Part shown: positions 8,625 to 17,958 of the stretch, piece by piece
How positions within the stretch are numbered: position 1 is the stretch's first letter
How the letters are laid out: each line of letters opens with the position of its first letter
The notes under the pieces: generated by a model
Seen by the model: the letters and a program-made list of their open reading frames with translations, nothing else
What the model was told of the DNA's origin: nothing
Databases searched by the model: none
Assembly (NCBI RefSeq): GCF_014205335.1
Contig: NZ_JACHNH010000001.1
Span: 4,520,501-4,584,500 of the forward strand
Direction: 5' to 3'
DNA: 64,000 bases
From: Amorphoplanes digitatis
Lineage (GTDB): Bacteria > Actinomycetota > Actinomycetes > Mycobacteriales > Micromonosporaceae
Made by a program: the position numbers and the translations under genes

Positions 8625-10883
8625 TTGTCGTTCCCGGTCACGATCGTCACGCCCGCGGAAGGCCCCGCCGGGGCGCAACAGCCACTGGAGCTCCTCGAAG
8701 CCGCCCTGATCCGGGCCGGACTGGAGCTCGGGCGGTTCGGCGACGACGGGCGGGGCACCGAGCGGCTGGGCACGCTGGCACACGTCGCCCGGTCGAGCTC
8801 GGCCGTCCTCTACACGCTCCAGCTCACCGTCCGCCGGTCGCACGACCGGCCCGAGGAACCCTCCGACGTGGCCGCCGTCCGCGCGGCGGCCGAGTTCGTG
8901 CAGGCCGTCCGCGCACACAATGACCGGGTCCCGATCCTGCTGTTCGGCGAGCAGCTGACGGCGCGGCGGATTCCGCAGTCGGTGCTCTCCCGGATCGACG
9001 GCGTCATCAACGCCTACGAGGACACACCCGACTTCCTGGCCCGCAAGATCCAGCGGGAGGTCAGCCACTATCTCGGCCAGTTGGCACCGCCGTTCTTCGC
9101 GGCGCTGATGCGCTACGCCAACGACGGCGCCTACTCCTGGCACTGCCCCGGCCACTCCGGCGGCACCGCGTTCCTGAAGAGCCCCATCGGCACCCTGTTC
9201 CACGGGTTCTTCGGCGAGAACCTGCTGCGCGCCGACGTGTGCAACGCCGTCGAGGAACTGGGGCAGTTGCTCGATCACAGCGGACCCATCGCCGACAGCG
9301 AACGCCTCGCCGCCAGGACGTTCCGCGCCGACCACCTCTACTTCGTCACCAACGGCACCTCCACCTCCAACAAGATCGTGTGGAACTCGCTGGTCGGGCC
9401 GGGCGACATCGTCGCGGTGGACCGCAACTGCCACAAGTCGGTCCTGCACGCCATCGTGCTCACCGGAGCCGTACCGATCTATCTGATGCCGACCCGCAAC
9501 AGGGCCGGCACCATCGGGCCCATCCCCCGCAGCGAATTCACCGCCGCCGCGCTCCAGGCCAAGATCGACGCCAGCCCGCTGGTCACCGACAAGAGCAAAC
9601 GGATCCGCCTGCTGGCCCTGACCCAGTCCACCTACGACGGCATCATCTACCGCGCCGACGAGCTGAGGAGAAGCCTCGACGGCGTCGTCGACGCCCTCCA
9701 CTTCGACGAGGCCTGGCTGCCGCACGCCGGCTTCCACAAGCTGTACGAGGGGATGCACGGTGTCGCCAACGACCGCGACCGCACCGACCGGACCGTGATC
9801 TACTCCACCCAGTCCACCCACAAGCTCCTCGCCGGCCTGTCCCAGGCGTCCCAGATCCTCGTACAGGACACCACCGGTGGCCACTTCGACAGCCGGGTCC
9901 TGGCTCAGGCGTACCGCATGCACACCTCGACCAGCCCGCAGTACGCCATCATCGCCAGCTGCGACGTCTCCGCCGAGATGATGGCCGGCAGACGCGGCCA
10001 TGCCCTGGTCGAGGAGAGCATCACCGAGGCGATGGAGTTCCGCCGCACCATCATCCGCGTCGGCGAGGAGCGCGACGACTGGTGGTTCGGCGTCTGGGGG
10101 CCGGACACCCCGCCCCGGACCGGGCTGCCCGAACGCTCCGAGTGGGAGCTGACCGCCGACGCGCCATGGCACGGCTTCGACCAGGTCGACGACGGTTTCA
10201 CAATGCTCGACCCGATCAAGGTCACCCTCACGATGCCGGGCCTCACCGTGCACGGCGAGTTCAGCGAACCCGGCTCACCGAGCATCCCGGGCGTGGTGCT
10301 GGCGCGCTATCTCGCCGAGCACGGCGTCGTGGTGGAGAAGACCGGCCTGTACTCGCTGCTCGTGCTCTTCACCATCGGAATCACCAAGGGCCGCTGGAAC
10401 TCCCTGGTCGCCGAGCTGCACCGCTTCAAGAGCGCCTACGACGGCAACGCCGAGATCGAACGGCTCATGCCGGCCTTCGCCGCCGCGTACCCCGGTTACG
10501 CCAGGCTCGGACTGCGGGACCTCTGCGACGCCCTGCATGTCACCTACCGCGACGCCGACCTCGCCGAGCTGACCACGACGATCTACACCGAGCCGGTCGA
10601 GCAGGTGACGCTCCCGGCCGACGCGTGGACCGCCATGGCCGCCGGGCACGTCGAACACGTGCCGCTGGAGAAGCTGGCCGGCCGGACGACCGCGGTGCTG
10701 CTCACCCCGTACCCGCCGGGGATTCCGCTGCTGGTCCCCGGCGAGCGGATCGGCGAGACGATCGTGCGCTTCCTCCGGCACGAACAGGTCCTGGCCCAGC
10801 GCTGGCCGGGTTTCACCGGCATCACCCACGGCGTCGCCGACGACGGCGATCACCGTACGGTCGCCTGCCTGCTCGACTCGTAG
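8625..10883 (+). CDS. Orn/Lys/Arg decarboxylase (PLP-dependent, fold type I)
   Basis: A 752-residue protein, the usual size for the large inducible-type basic amino-acid decarboxylases, which make cadaverine, putrescine or agmatine in the cytosol. It has an N-terminal receiver-like wing domain (about 1-125), then the core: SWHCPGHSGGTAFLKS, the cofactor-proximal HFDEAWLPHAGF, and the PLP lysine in STQSTHKLLAGLSQ. The TTG at 8625 is chosen because a GAGAGGG site lies 8-9 nt upstream and homologues begin near SFPVTIV. The upstream in-frame extension to 8508 looks non-coding. The exact substrate cannot be decided from motifs alone. Confidence 0.85.
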   Translation: MSFPVTIVTPAEGPAGAQQPLELLEAALIRAGLELGRFGDDGRGTERLGTLAHVARSSSAVLYTLQLTVRRSHDRPEEPSDVAAVRAAAEFVQAVRAHNDRVPILLFGEQLTARRIPQSVLSRIDGVINAYEDTPDFLARKIQREVSHYLGQLAPPFFAALMRYANDGAYSWHCPGHSGGTAFLKSPIGTLFHGFFGENLLRADVCNAVEELGQLLDHSGPIADSERLAARTFRADHLYFVTNGTSTSNKIVWNSLVGPGDIVAVDRNCHKSVLHAIVLTGAVPIYLMPTRNRAGTIGPIPRSEFTAAALQAKIDASPLVTDKSKRIRLLALTQSTYDGIIYRADELRRSLDGVVDALHFDEAWLPHAGFHKLYEGMHGVANDRDRTDRTVIYSTQSTHKLLAGLSQASQILVQDTTGGHFDSRVLAQAYRMHTSTSPQYAIIASCDVSAEMMAGRRGHALVEESITEAMEFRRTIIRVGEERDDWWFGVWGPDTPPRTGLPERSEWELTADAPWHGFDQVDDGFTMLDPIKVTLTMPGLTVHGEFSEPGSPSIPGVVLARYLAEHGVVVEKTGLYSLLVLFTIGITKGRWNSLVAELHRFKSAYDGNAEIERLMPAFAAAYPGYARLGLRDLCDALHVTYRDADLAELTTTIYTEPVEQVTLPADAWTAMAAGHVEHVPLEKLAGRTTAVLLTPYPPGIPLLVPGERIGETIVRFLRHEQVLAQRWPGFTGITHGVADDGDHRTVACLLDS

Positions 10884-10888
10884 CCGGG

Positions 10889-11710
10889 TCAGGGGCGCCG
10901 GTTGCGGCGCCGCTCGAAGCCCGGCATGTCGATGTGCGGGTCGAGGCCGTCGCCGGAGGACACCTGGGCGGCCAGGCGCTGGGTGATGCGGCGGGCACCG
11001 GGCCGGCGGCGGCCGTTGGCGTCCGGAACCTCGGGCTGGCTGAGCAGCTCGGCCTGGTCGCCCATCGAGCGGGCGATCTCCTTGAACGGGATGTACAGGG
11101 CGCGGTTGGCCGGCGAGCCGAGGTACTCGAAGGGCGCGGAGCCGGCCATCGCGACGAACCGGACGCCGAGCATGTCCAGGTTGCGGAAGGCGGCCGAGTC
11201 GAGCATGCAGACGACGTGCCGGACGTCCCAGCGGTGGCCGGCGTTGATGAACATGCGGTAGAGCATGCTGCTGACGGTCAGGCCGTTGCGGTCGGCGCGG
11301 TAACGGGGAAGGACCGCGAGCGTGGCGTAGTCCCAGATCTTTCCGCCGTCGTGCATGCCGTGCGCGTCGACGATCTTGGACAACGGCACACCGATCAGGT
11401 CGGGCGCGTCGTCCAGGGTCTTGCCGCCACCCTCGATCGCCCGTGCGGCGCCCGCCGGCAGCCCGGTCTCCCGGTCGAGGACCAGGAAGAAGTAGCTCTG
11501 TTCCTCGTACGGGGTGTACTCGGCGAGCATCGCGGCCTCGTCCAGCCCGAACGACTCCTCGAACACGATCCGCTCGACGGTCCGCGCGACGTCGGCCAGC
11601 GGGTCGTGGGTGGCGAGGGCCAGGGCGACGAAACGGTTCTCCGACGCGTGTGCGCTGAGCGCCTTGGCGCAGAGCCGGCTGAGGGTCGCGTCGTCGAGGG
11701 CGTAGGACAT
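10889..11710 (-). CDS. GNAT/autoinducer-synthase-like protein, function unknown
   Basis: A 273-residue cytosolic protein converging on the decarboxylase gene with a 5-nt gap. I do not recognise a named family. The layout resembles acyl-CoA or acyl-ACP-dependent GNAT-fold enzymes such as LuxI-type synthases: an N-terminal helix with RTVERIVFEESFG, a strand pair SYFFLVLDRETGLPAGAARAI, a central strand KIWDYATLAVLPRYR, and a C-terminal half with VRHVVCMLDSAAFRNLDMLG ending in a short basic tail. The fold suggestion is an inference from motif order. An inverted repeat lies upstream of its start. Confidence 0.5.
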   Translation of the reverse strand: MSYALDDATLSRLCAKALSAHASENRFVALALATHDPLADVARTVERIVFEESFGLDEAAMLAEYTPYEEQSYFFLVLDRETGLPAGAARAIEGGGKTLDDAPDLIGVPLSKIVDAHGMHDGGKIWDYATLAVLPRYRADRNGLTVSSMLYRMFINAGHRWDVRHVVCMLDSAAFRNLDMLGVRFVAMAGSAPFEYLGSPANRALYIPFKEIARSMGDQAELLSQPEVPDANGRRRPGARRITQRLAAQVSSGDGLDPHIDMPGFERRRNRRP

Positions 11711-11762
11711 CTGAAGAACTCCTTAGCGGTGCCAGCCAGGGGGATGAGCTGGGCGCACCGGG

Positions 11763-11812
11763 CATAACGGGGGAATTTAGCTTGTGCAGCATTAGCCATG
11801 AATCCCGTTATG
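11763..11812. repeat. 9-bp inverted repeat upstream of the GNAT-like gene
   Basis: cataacggg (11763-11771) is repeated in inverse as cccgttatg (11804-11812), separated by 32 nt of comparatively AT-rich sequence. It lies 53-102 nt upstream of the start at 11710 and just past the end of the GGDEF-EAL gene. It could be a paired operator or part of a terminator for the upstream gene; there is no clear T-run. Confidence 0.5.
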
Positions 11813-11844
11813 TCAAGATATTCACAAACCCTCAGCCTGCGGCC

Positions 11845-14088
11845 TCAGGCGGAGGTCGTCGCCCCGACCCGGTTCGCCGTGCCGGTGCCGCGGGCCAGCA
11901 GGCCGGTCACCGAGGCCGCGTCACCCGGGCGGCCGAAGAGGTAGCCCTGGCCCTGGTCGCAGCCGATCTCGCGGAGCATCGCCCACTGCCCGTCGGTCTC
12001 GATGCCCTCCGCCACGGTCTGCAACCGCAGCGCCTGGCCCAGGTTCACCACCGCGTCGATCAGCGCCACGTCCTCGGCGTCGGTGTCGACCTGCTCCACG
12101 AACGTACGGTCGATCTTGATGATGTCGACCGGGAGCTGCTTGAGGTAGTTGAGCGACGAGTAGCCGGTGCCGAAGTCGTCGATCGCCAGCCGGACACCGA
12201 GCCCGCGCAGCGCGCCCAGCGTCTCGATCGCACCGTCGATGTCCACCATCAGCATCGACTCGGTGATCTCCAGGGTCAGCGAGCCCGCCGGGATGCCCGC
12301 GTCGCGCAGCGCCGCGGCGACGTCGTCGACCAGGCCGGCGTACTGGAACTGGCGCGCCGACAGGTTGACGTTCATCACCAGCCCGGCCGCGTCCGGCGTC
12401 TCGCGGCGCCAGCGCGCGAGCTGCTCGCAGGCCTCCCGCAGCACCCACCGGCCGAGCGGCACGATCAGGCCGTTGGCCTCCGCGTTCGCGATGAACTGGT
12501 TCGGGCTGAGCAGCCCGTCCTCGGGGTGGTGCCACCGGACGAGCGCCTCGACGCCGGTCACCCGCTCCGTCTCCATGTCCACGACGGGCTGGTACAGGAC
12601 GATGAACTGCTTCTGCTCCAGGCCGCGCTCCATGTCGACGCGCTGCTGCGCCTCCTCCAGCACCGAGCGCGACATCGACGGGCTGAAGAGCTCGTAGGCG
12701 TTGCGCCCGCCGCGCTTGGCCGCGTACATGGCGAGGTCGGCGTTGCGCAGCAGCTGCTCGGCGGGCATGTCGCCGCCGGCGACGCCGATGCTCAGCGAGC
12801 AGCTCACGTCGCGGCTGTCCAGGCGTACCTGCTCCCGGCCGGCGGCCAGCAGCCGCTCCGCGAGGGCGGCCGCGCCGTCGAGGTCGAGGTCCTCGACCAG
12901 GATGGCGAACTCGTCGCCGCCGAGCCGGGCCAGGGTGTCGCCGGGTCGCATCTCGGCGCGCAGCCGCCCGGCGAGGGTGGATAGCAGCTTGTCGCCGGCG
13001 CTGTGCCCGAGGTTGTCGTTCACCAGCTTGAAGTCGTCGAGGTCGATGAGCAGCACGGTGACCCTGCCGTCGGAGCGACGGCGGGCGACGGCCTGCTCGA
13101 GCCGGTCGCGGAACAGCGCCCGGTTCGGCAGCCCGGTCAGCGAGTCGGTGAACGCCTGCTTGCTGAGCTCGTCCTCGAGCTCCTTGCGGCGGCCGATGTC
13201 CCGCAGGCTGATCACGGCGGCGCGCAGGGCCGGATCGTCGACCCGGTTCGTGCCGATGACGTCGAGGTGCATCCAGGTGCCATCCGGGCGGCGCAGCCGG
13301 GCCTCGGTGCGGCTGGTCTCGCCCGGCGTGCGCCAGAGGCCGGCCAGCCACTCGCGCAGGCTCTCCAGCTCCTCCGGGTGGGTCAGGGTCGACGCGGCGG
13401 TACCGCTGAGCTGGTCGGTGCGCAGGCCGAGGATCCGCTGCGCGGACGGGCTGGCGTAGCGGACCACGCCCTCGGCGTCGATCGCGAAGACCGCGTCCGA
13501 GGCGGCCTCGAGCAGCATCTCGGTGCGGTGCTCGGCGGCCTTGCGCCGGGTGTCCAGCTGGCGCCGGTTGTGCGCGTGCATCGAGTTCAGCGCCACCAGG
13601 CAGGACATGATCGCCGCCAGCGAGACGACCGAGACGGCGCTGGTGCTGGTCACCGCCGGCAGCAGGGCCAGGAAGCCGGCCAGCGACAGCCCACCGAGGG
13701 CCACCACGACCCGGGGCCCGTACAGCGACGCGGCGGCCACCAGGATCAGCGCGACGCCCGGCAGGTAGATGATCAGTCCGTCGTCGTCGATGTACGAGAA
13801 CAGGAACAGCAGCGGCAGCACCACGAACCACCAGGTGAGCAGCCAGTTGCGGAACCGCAGGTTGCGCATCATCCGGGCCCAGGGCAGGAACACCGCGCCG
13901 ACCTGGCCGAGGATCGCGCAGACCACCAGCGGGATCAGCCAGCGTGCGCCGGGCCCCCAGGCGACGGCCACCCGTACGCAGCCGAGCAGGGACACGCCGG
14001 CGGCGATAGCGGATCCGATCCGGATCTGGCGAGCCCAGTACTCCGCGGTGTGGTCGTCGAATTCCGCACTTTGCACGAGCGGAGCCAT
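11845..14088 (-). CDS. Membrane PAS-GGDEF-EAL cyclic-di-GMP protein
   Basis: A 748-residue protein, taking the start MAPLVQSAEFDDHTAEYW at 14088. Residues 20-170 contain several transmembrane helices. A PAS domain covers about 190-300 and a GGDEF domain about 310-470, with an intact GGDEF at 390-394 and an RPGD inhibitory site at 381-384. The EAL domain follows at about 485-735, with EAL at 514-516 and the later motifs ITES, DDFGTGYSSL, KIDRTFV, AEGIET and QGYLFGRP. Both halves look catalytically competent, so it may both make and degrade cyclic-di-GMP, with product feedback on the cyclase. Confidence 0.9.
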   Translation of the reverse strand: MAPLVQSAEFDDHTAEYWARQIRIGSAIAAGVSLLGCVRVAVAWGPGARWLIPLVVCAILGQVGAVFLPWARMMRNLRFRNWLLTWWFVVLPLLFLFSYIDDDGLIIYLPGVALILVAAASLYGPRVVVALGGLSLAGFLALLPAVTSTSAVSVVSLAAIMSCLVALNSMHAHNRRQLDTRRKAAEHRTEMLLEAASDAVFAIDAEGVVRYASPSAQRILGLRTDQLSGTAASTLTHPEELESLREWLAGLWRTPGETSRTEARLRRPDGTWMHLDVIGTNRVDDPALRAAVISLRDIGRRKELEDELSKQAFTDSLTGLPNRALFRDRLEQAVARRRSDGRVTVLLIDLDDFKLVNDNLGHSAGDKLLSTLAGRLRAEMRPGDTLARLGGDEFAILVEDLDLDGAAALAERLLAAGREQVRLDSRDVSCSLSIGVAGGDMPAEQLLRNADLAMYAAKRGGRNAYELFSPSMSRSVLEEAQQRVDMERGLEQKQFIVLYQPVVDMETERVTGVEALVRWHHPEDGLLSPNQFIANAEANGLIVPLGRWVLREACEQLARWRRETPDAAGLVMNVNLSARQFQYAGLVDDVAAALRDAGIPAGSLTLEITESMLMVDIDGAIETLGALRGLGVRLAIDDFGTGYSSLNYLKQLPVDIIKIDRTFVEQVDTDAEDVALIDAVVNLGQALRLQTVAEGIETDGQWAMLREIGCDQGQGYLFGRPGDAASVTGLLARGTGTANRVGATTSA

Positions 14089-14245
14089 CGGCAGGCCGGC
14101 GGCGATTGTGAGGACTTCGGTCCGGGCCCCGCGGGCGTGCCCCCGTTCTCCGCGCCCGCACCCCGGGGCCCGAACCGGTGCCTGGCATGACCGTACGGTC
14201 GGGAACCCGATCGCCCGAACCGTTCGACCGTGCTCGAATGTTCGG

Positions 14246-15244
14246 ATGATCCGGCTCGAGTTCGCACCGGCAGACCTCGCCGGCGTCCGGTTCGCGCACT
14301 CACCCATGGCGGAGGTGGTGGCCAGCGGCGTCGCGCTCACCGCGCCGGACCGGTACTGGATGTACGCGGCGTGGCGGGCACAGGTCGCCCCCGTGGTGGC
14401 GGCGTCGCGGCTGACCACGTTCGCGGCGGTCATGGCGCGGCCGAACCGCTGGGTCCCGGACTTCCTGACGCCGGTGCCGACGATGGCCCGGCCGCTGCTG
14501 CGCGACGAACTGGCACAGGTGGCGGCGACGCCGCTGGACCAGGTGGCGTACGAGGTGGCCTACGCCTGGCGTGGCGTGACCGCGGTGCCGCCGGAGGCCG
14601 CCCGGTTCGGCACCGATCCGGCGGGCGCGCTGGCCGTGCTGGTGCACGAGATCCGGCGGTACTTCGCCGTGGCGCTGGCGCCGTACTGGGCGCGGCTGCG
14701 CGCGGCGGCGGAGGCGGAGATCGCCCACCGGGGTCGGGCGGCCATCGAGCACGGGCCGGGTGCCCTGGTGCGGGACCTGCACCCCACTGTGACCTGGAAC
14801 GCCTCGGCGCTGTCCATCGGGCAGGGCGGCGACGTCGCCGACGTCGGACTGGACGGCAACGGGCTGACGCTGCTGCCGTCCGGCTTCGCCGGCCCGAAGG
14901 TGCTCACGGTCATGGAGCCGGCCCGGGGACGGGCGCTGTGGTACCCGCCGCGGGGGCACGGCGCGCTGTGGGAGTCGCCCGCCCGGGCGGAGCCGACGGC
15001 GGCGCTCGCGGCGCTGCTGGGGCCCACCCGGGCGGCGGTGCTGACGCTGCTGGACGTGCCGCACAGCACCGGCGAGGTGGCCTCGGCGCTGGGGCTGGCC
15101 GCGGCGACGGCGTCGCACCACCTGACGACGCTGCGGGACGCGGGCCTGGTGGCCGGCTCCCGGACCGGACGCCGCCTGCGCTACCTGCGCACCGGCCTGG
15201 GCGAACAGCTCGGCGGCGCGACCGTCGTCAGTCGTCGAAGCTGA
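14246..15244 (+). CDS. ArsR-type winged-helix transcriptional regulator with long N-terminal domain
   Basis: A 332-residue protein starting MIRLEFAPADLAGVRFAHSP. The N-terminal 230 residues form the domain usually found with DUF5937-like regulators. The C-terminal part (about 255-332) is an ArsR-type winged helix: LGPTRAAVLTLLDVPHSTGEVASALGLAAATASHHLTTLRDAGLVAG, with the recognition helix at ATASHHLTTL. No metal-binding ELCVCDL-type cysteines are present, so it is not a metal sensor of the classic kind. It converges on paaE and overlaps its end by 17 nt. Its targets are unknown. Confidence 0.75.
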   Translation: MIRLEFAPADLAGVRFAHSPMAEVVASGVALTAPDRYWMYAAWRAQVAPVVAASRLTTFAAVMARPNRWVPDFLTPVPTMARPLLRDELAQVAATPLDQVAYEVAYAWRGVTAVPPEAARFGTDPAGALAVLVHEIRRYFAVALAPYWARLRAAAEAEIAHRGRAAIEHGPGALVRDLHPTVTWNASALSIGQGGDVADVGLDGNGLTLLPSGFAGPKVLTVMEPARGRALWYPPRGHGALWESPARAEPTAALAALLGPTRAAVLTLLDVPHSTGEVASALGLAAATASHHLTTLRDAGLVAGSRTGRRLRYLRTGLGEQLGGATVVSRRS

Positions 15245-16286
15245 CCACTACCTTGGCCGTGGTCGGCGTCGACTGGCAGGTGAGCACGAAGCCCGCGGCC
15301 ACCTCGGCCGGCTCCAGCGCGAAGTTGCGCCGCATCTCCACCTCGCCGTCGACGACGCGGGCCCGGCAGGTGCCGCACACCCCGCCCTTGCAGGCGAACG
15401 GCAGGTCCGGGCGGGACCGCTGCGCGCCCTCCAGGACGGTGTCGCCCTCCGGCACGGTGACCGTGGTCGAGCGGCCGTCGAGCACGACGGTGACCTCGCT
15501 GCTCGGCCCCCGGGGTCCGGCCTCCTCGCGTACCGGCTCCGGCGGGGCCTCGTCCACCCAGAAGAGCTCGCGGTGGATGCGGGCCGGCTCGACGCCGAAC
15601 TCGCCGAGCACCTCGGTGGCGTCGGTGACCATGCCGAACGGGCCGCACAGCCACCAGTGTTCGACCCCGTGCACGTCGATGAGCAGCGGCAGCAGGGTCC
15701 GCAGCTTGGCCGCGTCGAGGCGCCCGGTCAGCAGCTCCACCTCGCGCGCCTCGCGGGAGAGCAGGTGCACCAGTTCGAGCCGGGACGGGTGGGTGTCCTT
15801 GAGGTCGGCGAGCTCCTCGGCGAACATGACCGTGTCGGCGCGGCGGTTGCCGTACAGGATGCTGACCTGGGTGTCCGGCCGGCGCAGCAGCGACGCCGCG
15901 ATCGAGATCACCGGGGTGATGCCCGAGCCGGCGGCGATCAGGACGTGCCGGCCGGCCGCGTCCAGGTCCGGGGTGAACGTGCCGCTCGGCGGCGCGACCT
16001 CGACCTCGTCGCCGGGGCGCAGGCCGTGTACCAGCCACGACGACACGAGGCCGCCCGGCACCTCGCGCACGCCGATGCGGGGGCGTTCCCCGGCCGGCGC
16101 GCAGATCGAGTAGCTGCGGCGCTCGTCGGCGCCGTCACCGGCGCGGCGGATCGTCAGCGACTGGCCGGGCCGGAACGCGTACGTGCCGGTGAGCTCCGCG
16201 GGCACCTCGAACGTGACGGCGACCGCGTCGTCGCAGAGCCGAACGACCTCGGCGACCCGCAGCGGATGGAAGTCCCGCACCACCAC
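15228..16286 (-). CDS. paaE: Phenylacetyl-CoA epoxidase reductase subunit PaaE
   Basis: A 352-residue flavin and iron-sulfur reductase that feeds electrons from NADPH to the PaaABC(D) monooxygenase. The FAD-binding front has RRSYSICAP. The NAD(P)-binding part has GSGITPVISI and WWLCGPFGMV. The C-terminal plant-type ferredoxin domain has C-x4-C-x2-C in the segment CKGGVCGTC plus the fourth Cys in VLTCQ. The GTG start at 16286 is preceded by AAGGAG, which lies inside the end of paaD. It is the last gene of the minus-strand paa operon and overlaps the convergent ArsR gene by 17 nt. Confidence 0.93.
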   Translation of the reverse strand: MVVRDFHPLRVAEVVRLCDDAVAVTFEVPAELTGTYAFRPGQSLTIRRAGDGADERRSYSICAPAGERPRIGVREVPGGLVSSWLVHGLRPGDEVEVAPPSGTFTPDLDAAGRHVLIAAGSGITPVISIAASLLRRPDTQVSILYGNRRADTVMFAEELADLKDTHPSRLELVHLLSREAREVELLTGRLDAAKLRTLLPLLIDVHGVEHWWLCGPFGMVTDATEVLGEFGVEPARIHRELFWVDEAPPEPVREEAGPRGPSSEVTVVLDGRSTTVTVPEGDTVLEGAQRSRPDLPFACKGGVCGTCRARVVDGEVEMRRNFALEPAEVAAGFVLTCQSTPTTAKVVVSFDD

Positions 16287-16287
16287 G

Positions 16288-16776
16288 TCAGATCTCCTTC
16301 ACGTGTTCGAACGGCTCGCCGCAGGCGGTGCACCGGCGCAGCGCCCGGCAGGCCGTGGCGCTGAAGGCGGTGATCTCCTCGGTCTCGGCGTGCCCGCACT
16401 GCGGGCAGGCGATCGCGCGCCGGCTGGGGCCGAGCGTGAGCGGCACCGGCCCGGCGGCCCGGCGAGGCGCGGGGCCCGGCGGCGAGATCCCGGCCGCGGC
16501 GAGCTTGTCGCGGCCCGCCGGGGTGATCCAGTCGGTGGTCCACGCCGGGCTCAGCACGGTGCGCACCTCGACCCGCGGGTAGCCGGCGTCGCGCAGCGCG
16601 CCGGTGAGGTCGTCCTCGATGGTCCGCATGGCGGGGCAGCCCGAGTACGTCGGGGTGATCGTGACGACGACGCCGTCGCCGGACTCGTCGACGGCGCGCA
16701 GGATCCCGAGGTCGGCGAGGGTGAGCATGGGCAGCTCCGGGTCGGTGACCCGGGCCGCGACGGCCGCCGCGGTCAC
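16288..16776 (-). CDS. paaD: PaaD, MIP18-type maturation factor of phenylacetyl-CoA epoxidase
   Basis: A 162-residue protein. The N-terminal MIP18/DUF59-type domain has VTDPELPMLTLADLGI and TPTYSGCPAM with its conserved Cys. The C-terminal zinc-ribbon has CPQCGHAET followed by C-x6-C-x2-C (ACRALRRCTACGEPF). PaaD is thought to help insert iron into the epoxidase. The GTG at 16776 forms a GTGA overlap with the stop of paaC and sits 6 nt after GGGAGG; a second GTG one codon earlier is too close to that site. Confidence 0.9.
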   Translation of the reverse strand: MTAAAVAARVTDPELPMLTLADLGILRAVDESGDGVVVTITPTYSGCPAMRTIEDDLTGALRDAGYPRVEVRTVLSPAWTTDWITPAGRDKLAAAGISPPGPAPRRAAGPVPLTLGPSRRAIACPQCGHAETEEITAFSATACRALRRCTACGEPFEHVKEI

Positions 16777-17651
16777 CACACACCTCCCGGCACCGACCGG
16801 GCCAGGCCCTGGAGCTCGGCGAGGATCCCGGCCAGCGCCGGGGTGTGCACGCCGTCGCGGCCGCCCGGGCCGTCGTCGTCCGGCACGCCGGACGGCGATC
16901 GCAGGTTCGCGGCCGCGATGACCTGCGCCCAGACGCCGTCGAACTCCGCGCGCAGCGTCGCCGGGTCGACGGCCGTCCCGGCCGCCACCAGGCGCGCCTC
17001 GGTGGGGTGGGTCCGGAACAGCTCGCCGGCCAGCGGCAGCACCGCGTCGGCCGCGGCCTGCATCCGGGCGTGGGACAGCTCGGTGCCGTCGCCGAGCCGG
17101 ACCACCCAGCGGGCCGCGTAGTCGCGGTGGTAGGTGACCTCCTTGACGCCCTTCGCGCCGATCGCCGCCAGCACCGGGTCGCCCGCGGCGGTCAGGGCGT
17201 CGAGCAGCGCGAGCCGCCAGGTCGCGAACACCAGCAGCCGGGCGACCAGGTGCGCGAAGTCGGCGTCCTCCCGCTCCACCAGCCGGACGTTGCGGAAGTC
17301 CGCCGCGTCCCGCAGGTAGGCGAGGGCGTCCTCGTCGCGGCCGGCGTCCTCGACCTCGGCGGCGCGGGTCAGCAGCAGGCGCGCCTGGCCGAGCAGGTCC
17401 AGCGCGATGTTCGCGATCGCCAGCTCGTCCTCGAGCTCGGGCGCGCGGGTCACCCACTGCTGGAGCCGGTGCGACATTATCAGCGCGTCGTCGCCGAGCA
17501 TGAGGCAGTACGCGGCCAGGTCGCCGCGGTCGACCCCGGCGGGCACCGCGGTGTCCACGCCCGCGAGCGGGTCGGCGAAACCGGTGCCGTACGCCCACCG
17601 GGCGTCGTCGTCGTGGTCGGTGAGCGCCTCGTAGGCCTCGTCGAAGGACAT
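16773..17651 (-). CDS. paaC: Phenylacetyl-CoA epoxidase structural subunit PaaC
   Basis: A 292-residue all-helical ferritin-like subunit without its own complete di-iron site in this family; it scaffolds PaaA. Segments such as YCLMLGDDALIMSHRLQQWVTRAPELEDELAIANIALDLLGQAR (in order, positions 48-92) and GVKEVTYHRDYAARWVVRLGDGT (about 168-190) are typical of PaaC. It is coupled downstream to paaD by a 4-nt overlap and follows paaB after 10 nt. Confidence 0.93.
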   Translation of the reverse strand: MSFDEAYEALTDHDDDARWAYGTGFADPLAGVDTAVPAGVDRGDLAAYCLMLGDDALIMSHRLQQWVTRAPELEDELAIANIALDLLGQARLLLTRAAEVEDAGRDEDALAYLRDAADFRNVRLVEREDADFAHLVARLLVFATWRLALLDALTAAGDPVLAAIGAKGVKEVTYHRDYAARWVVRLGDGTELSHARMQAAADAVLPLAGELFRTHPTEARLVAAGTAVDPATLRAEFDGVWAQVIAAANLRSPSGVPDDDGPGGRDGVHTPALAGILAELQGLARSVPGGVW

Positions 17652-17661
17652 GTGTCTCGCC

Positions 17662-17958
17662 TCAGATGTGCGGTACGGAGTCGGGGATCGAGTAGTACGT
17701 CGGGTGCCGGTAGACCTTGTCCCCGCTCGGTGAGAAGAACGCGTCCTTCTCACCCGGGCTCGACGCCGCCACGTCGTCGGAGCGCACCACCCAGATGCTC
17801 ACGCCCTCGTTGCGCCGCGTGTAGAGGTCGCGGGCGTGGTGCAGGGCCATCTGGTGGTCGGCGGCGCGCAGCGAGCCGACGTGCACGTGGTTCAGACCGC
17901 GCTTGGCCCGGACGAAGACCTCGAACAACGGCCACTCGTGCTTGATCTCTTCGGTCAT
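17662..17958 (-). CDS. paaB: Phenylacetyl-CoA epoxidase subunit PaaB
   Basis: A 98-residue subunit starting MTEEIKHEWPLFEVFVRAKR. It contains the family hallmarks GLNHVHVGSLRAADHQMALHHARDLYTRR and ends PTYYSIPDSVPHI. A GGAGG site 7 nt upstream supports the ATG at 17958; the longer frame to 17991 is not supported. Its ATG overlaps the stop of a 26-codon reading frame that fills the paaA-paaB gap. Confidence 0.95.
   Translation of the reverse strand: MTEEIKHEWPLFEVFVRAKRGLNHVHVGSLRAADHQMALHHARDLYTRRNEGVSIWVVRSDDVAASSPGEKDAFFSPSGDKVYRHPTYYSIPDSVPHI

Noticed and set aside
9239-11767. 842-codon plus-strand open frame
   Set aside because: It shadows the decarboxylase gene in another frame and then runs antisense to the GNAT-like gene; the composition is Arg/Pro/His-rich and no domain is present.
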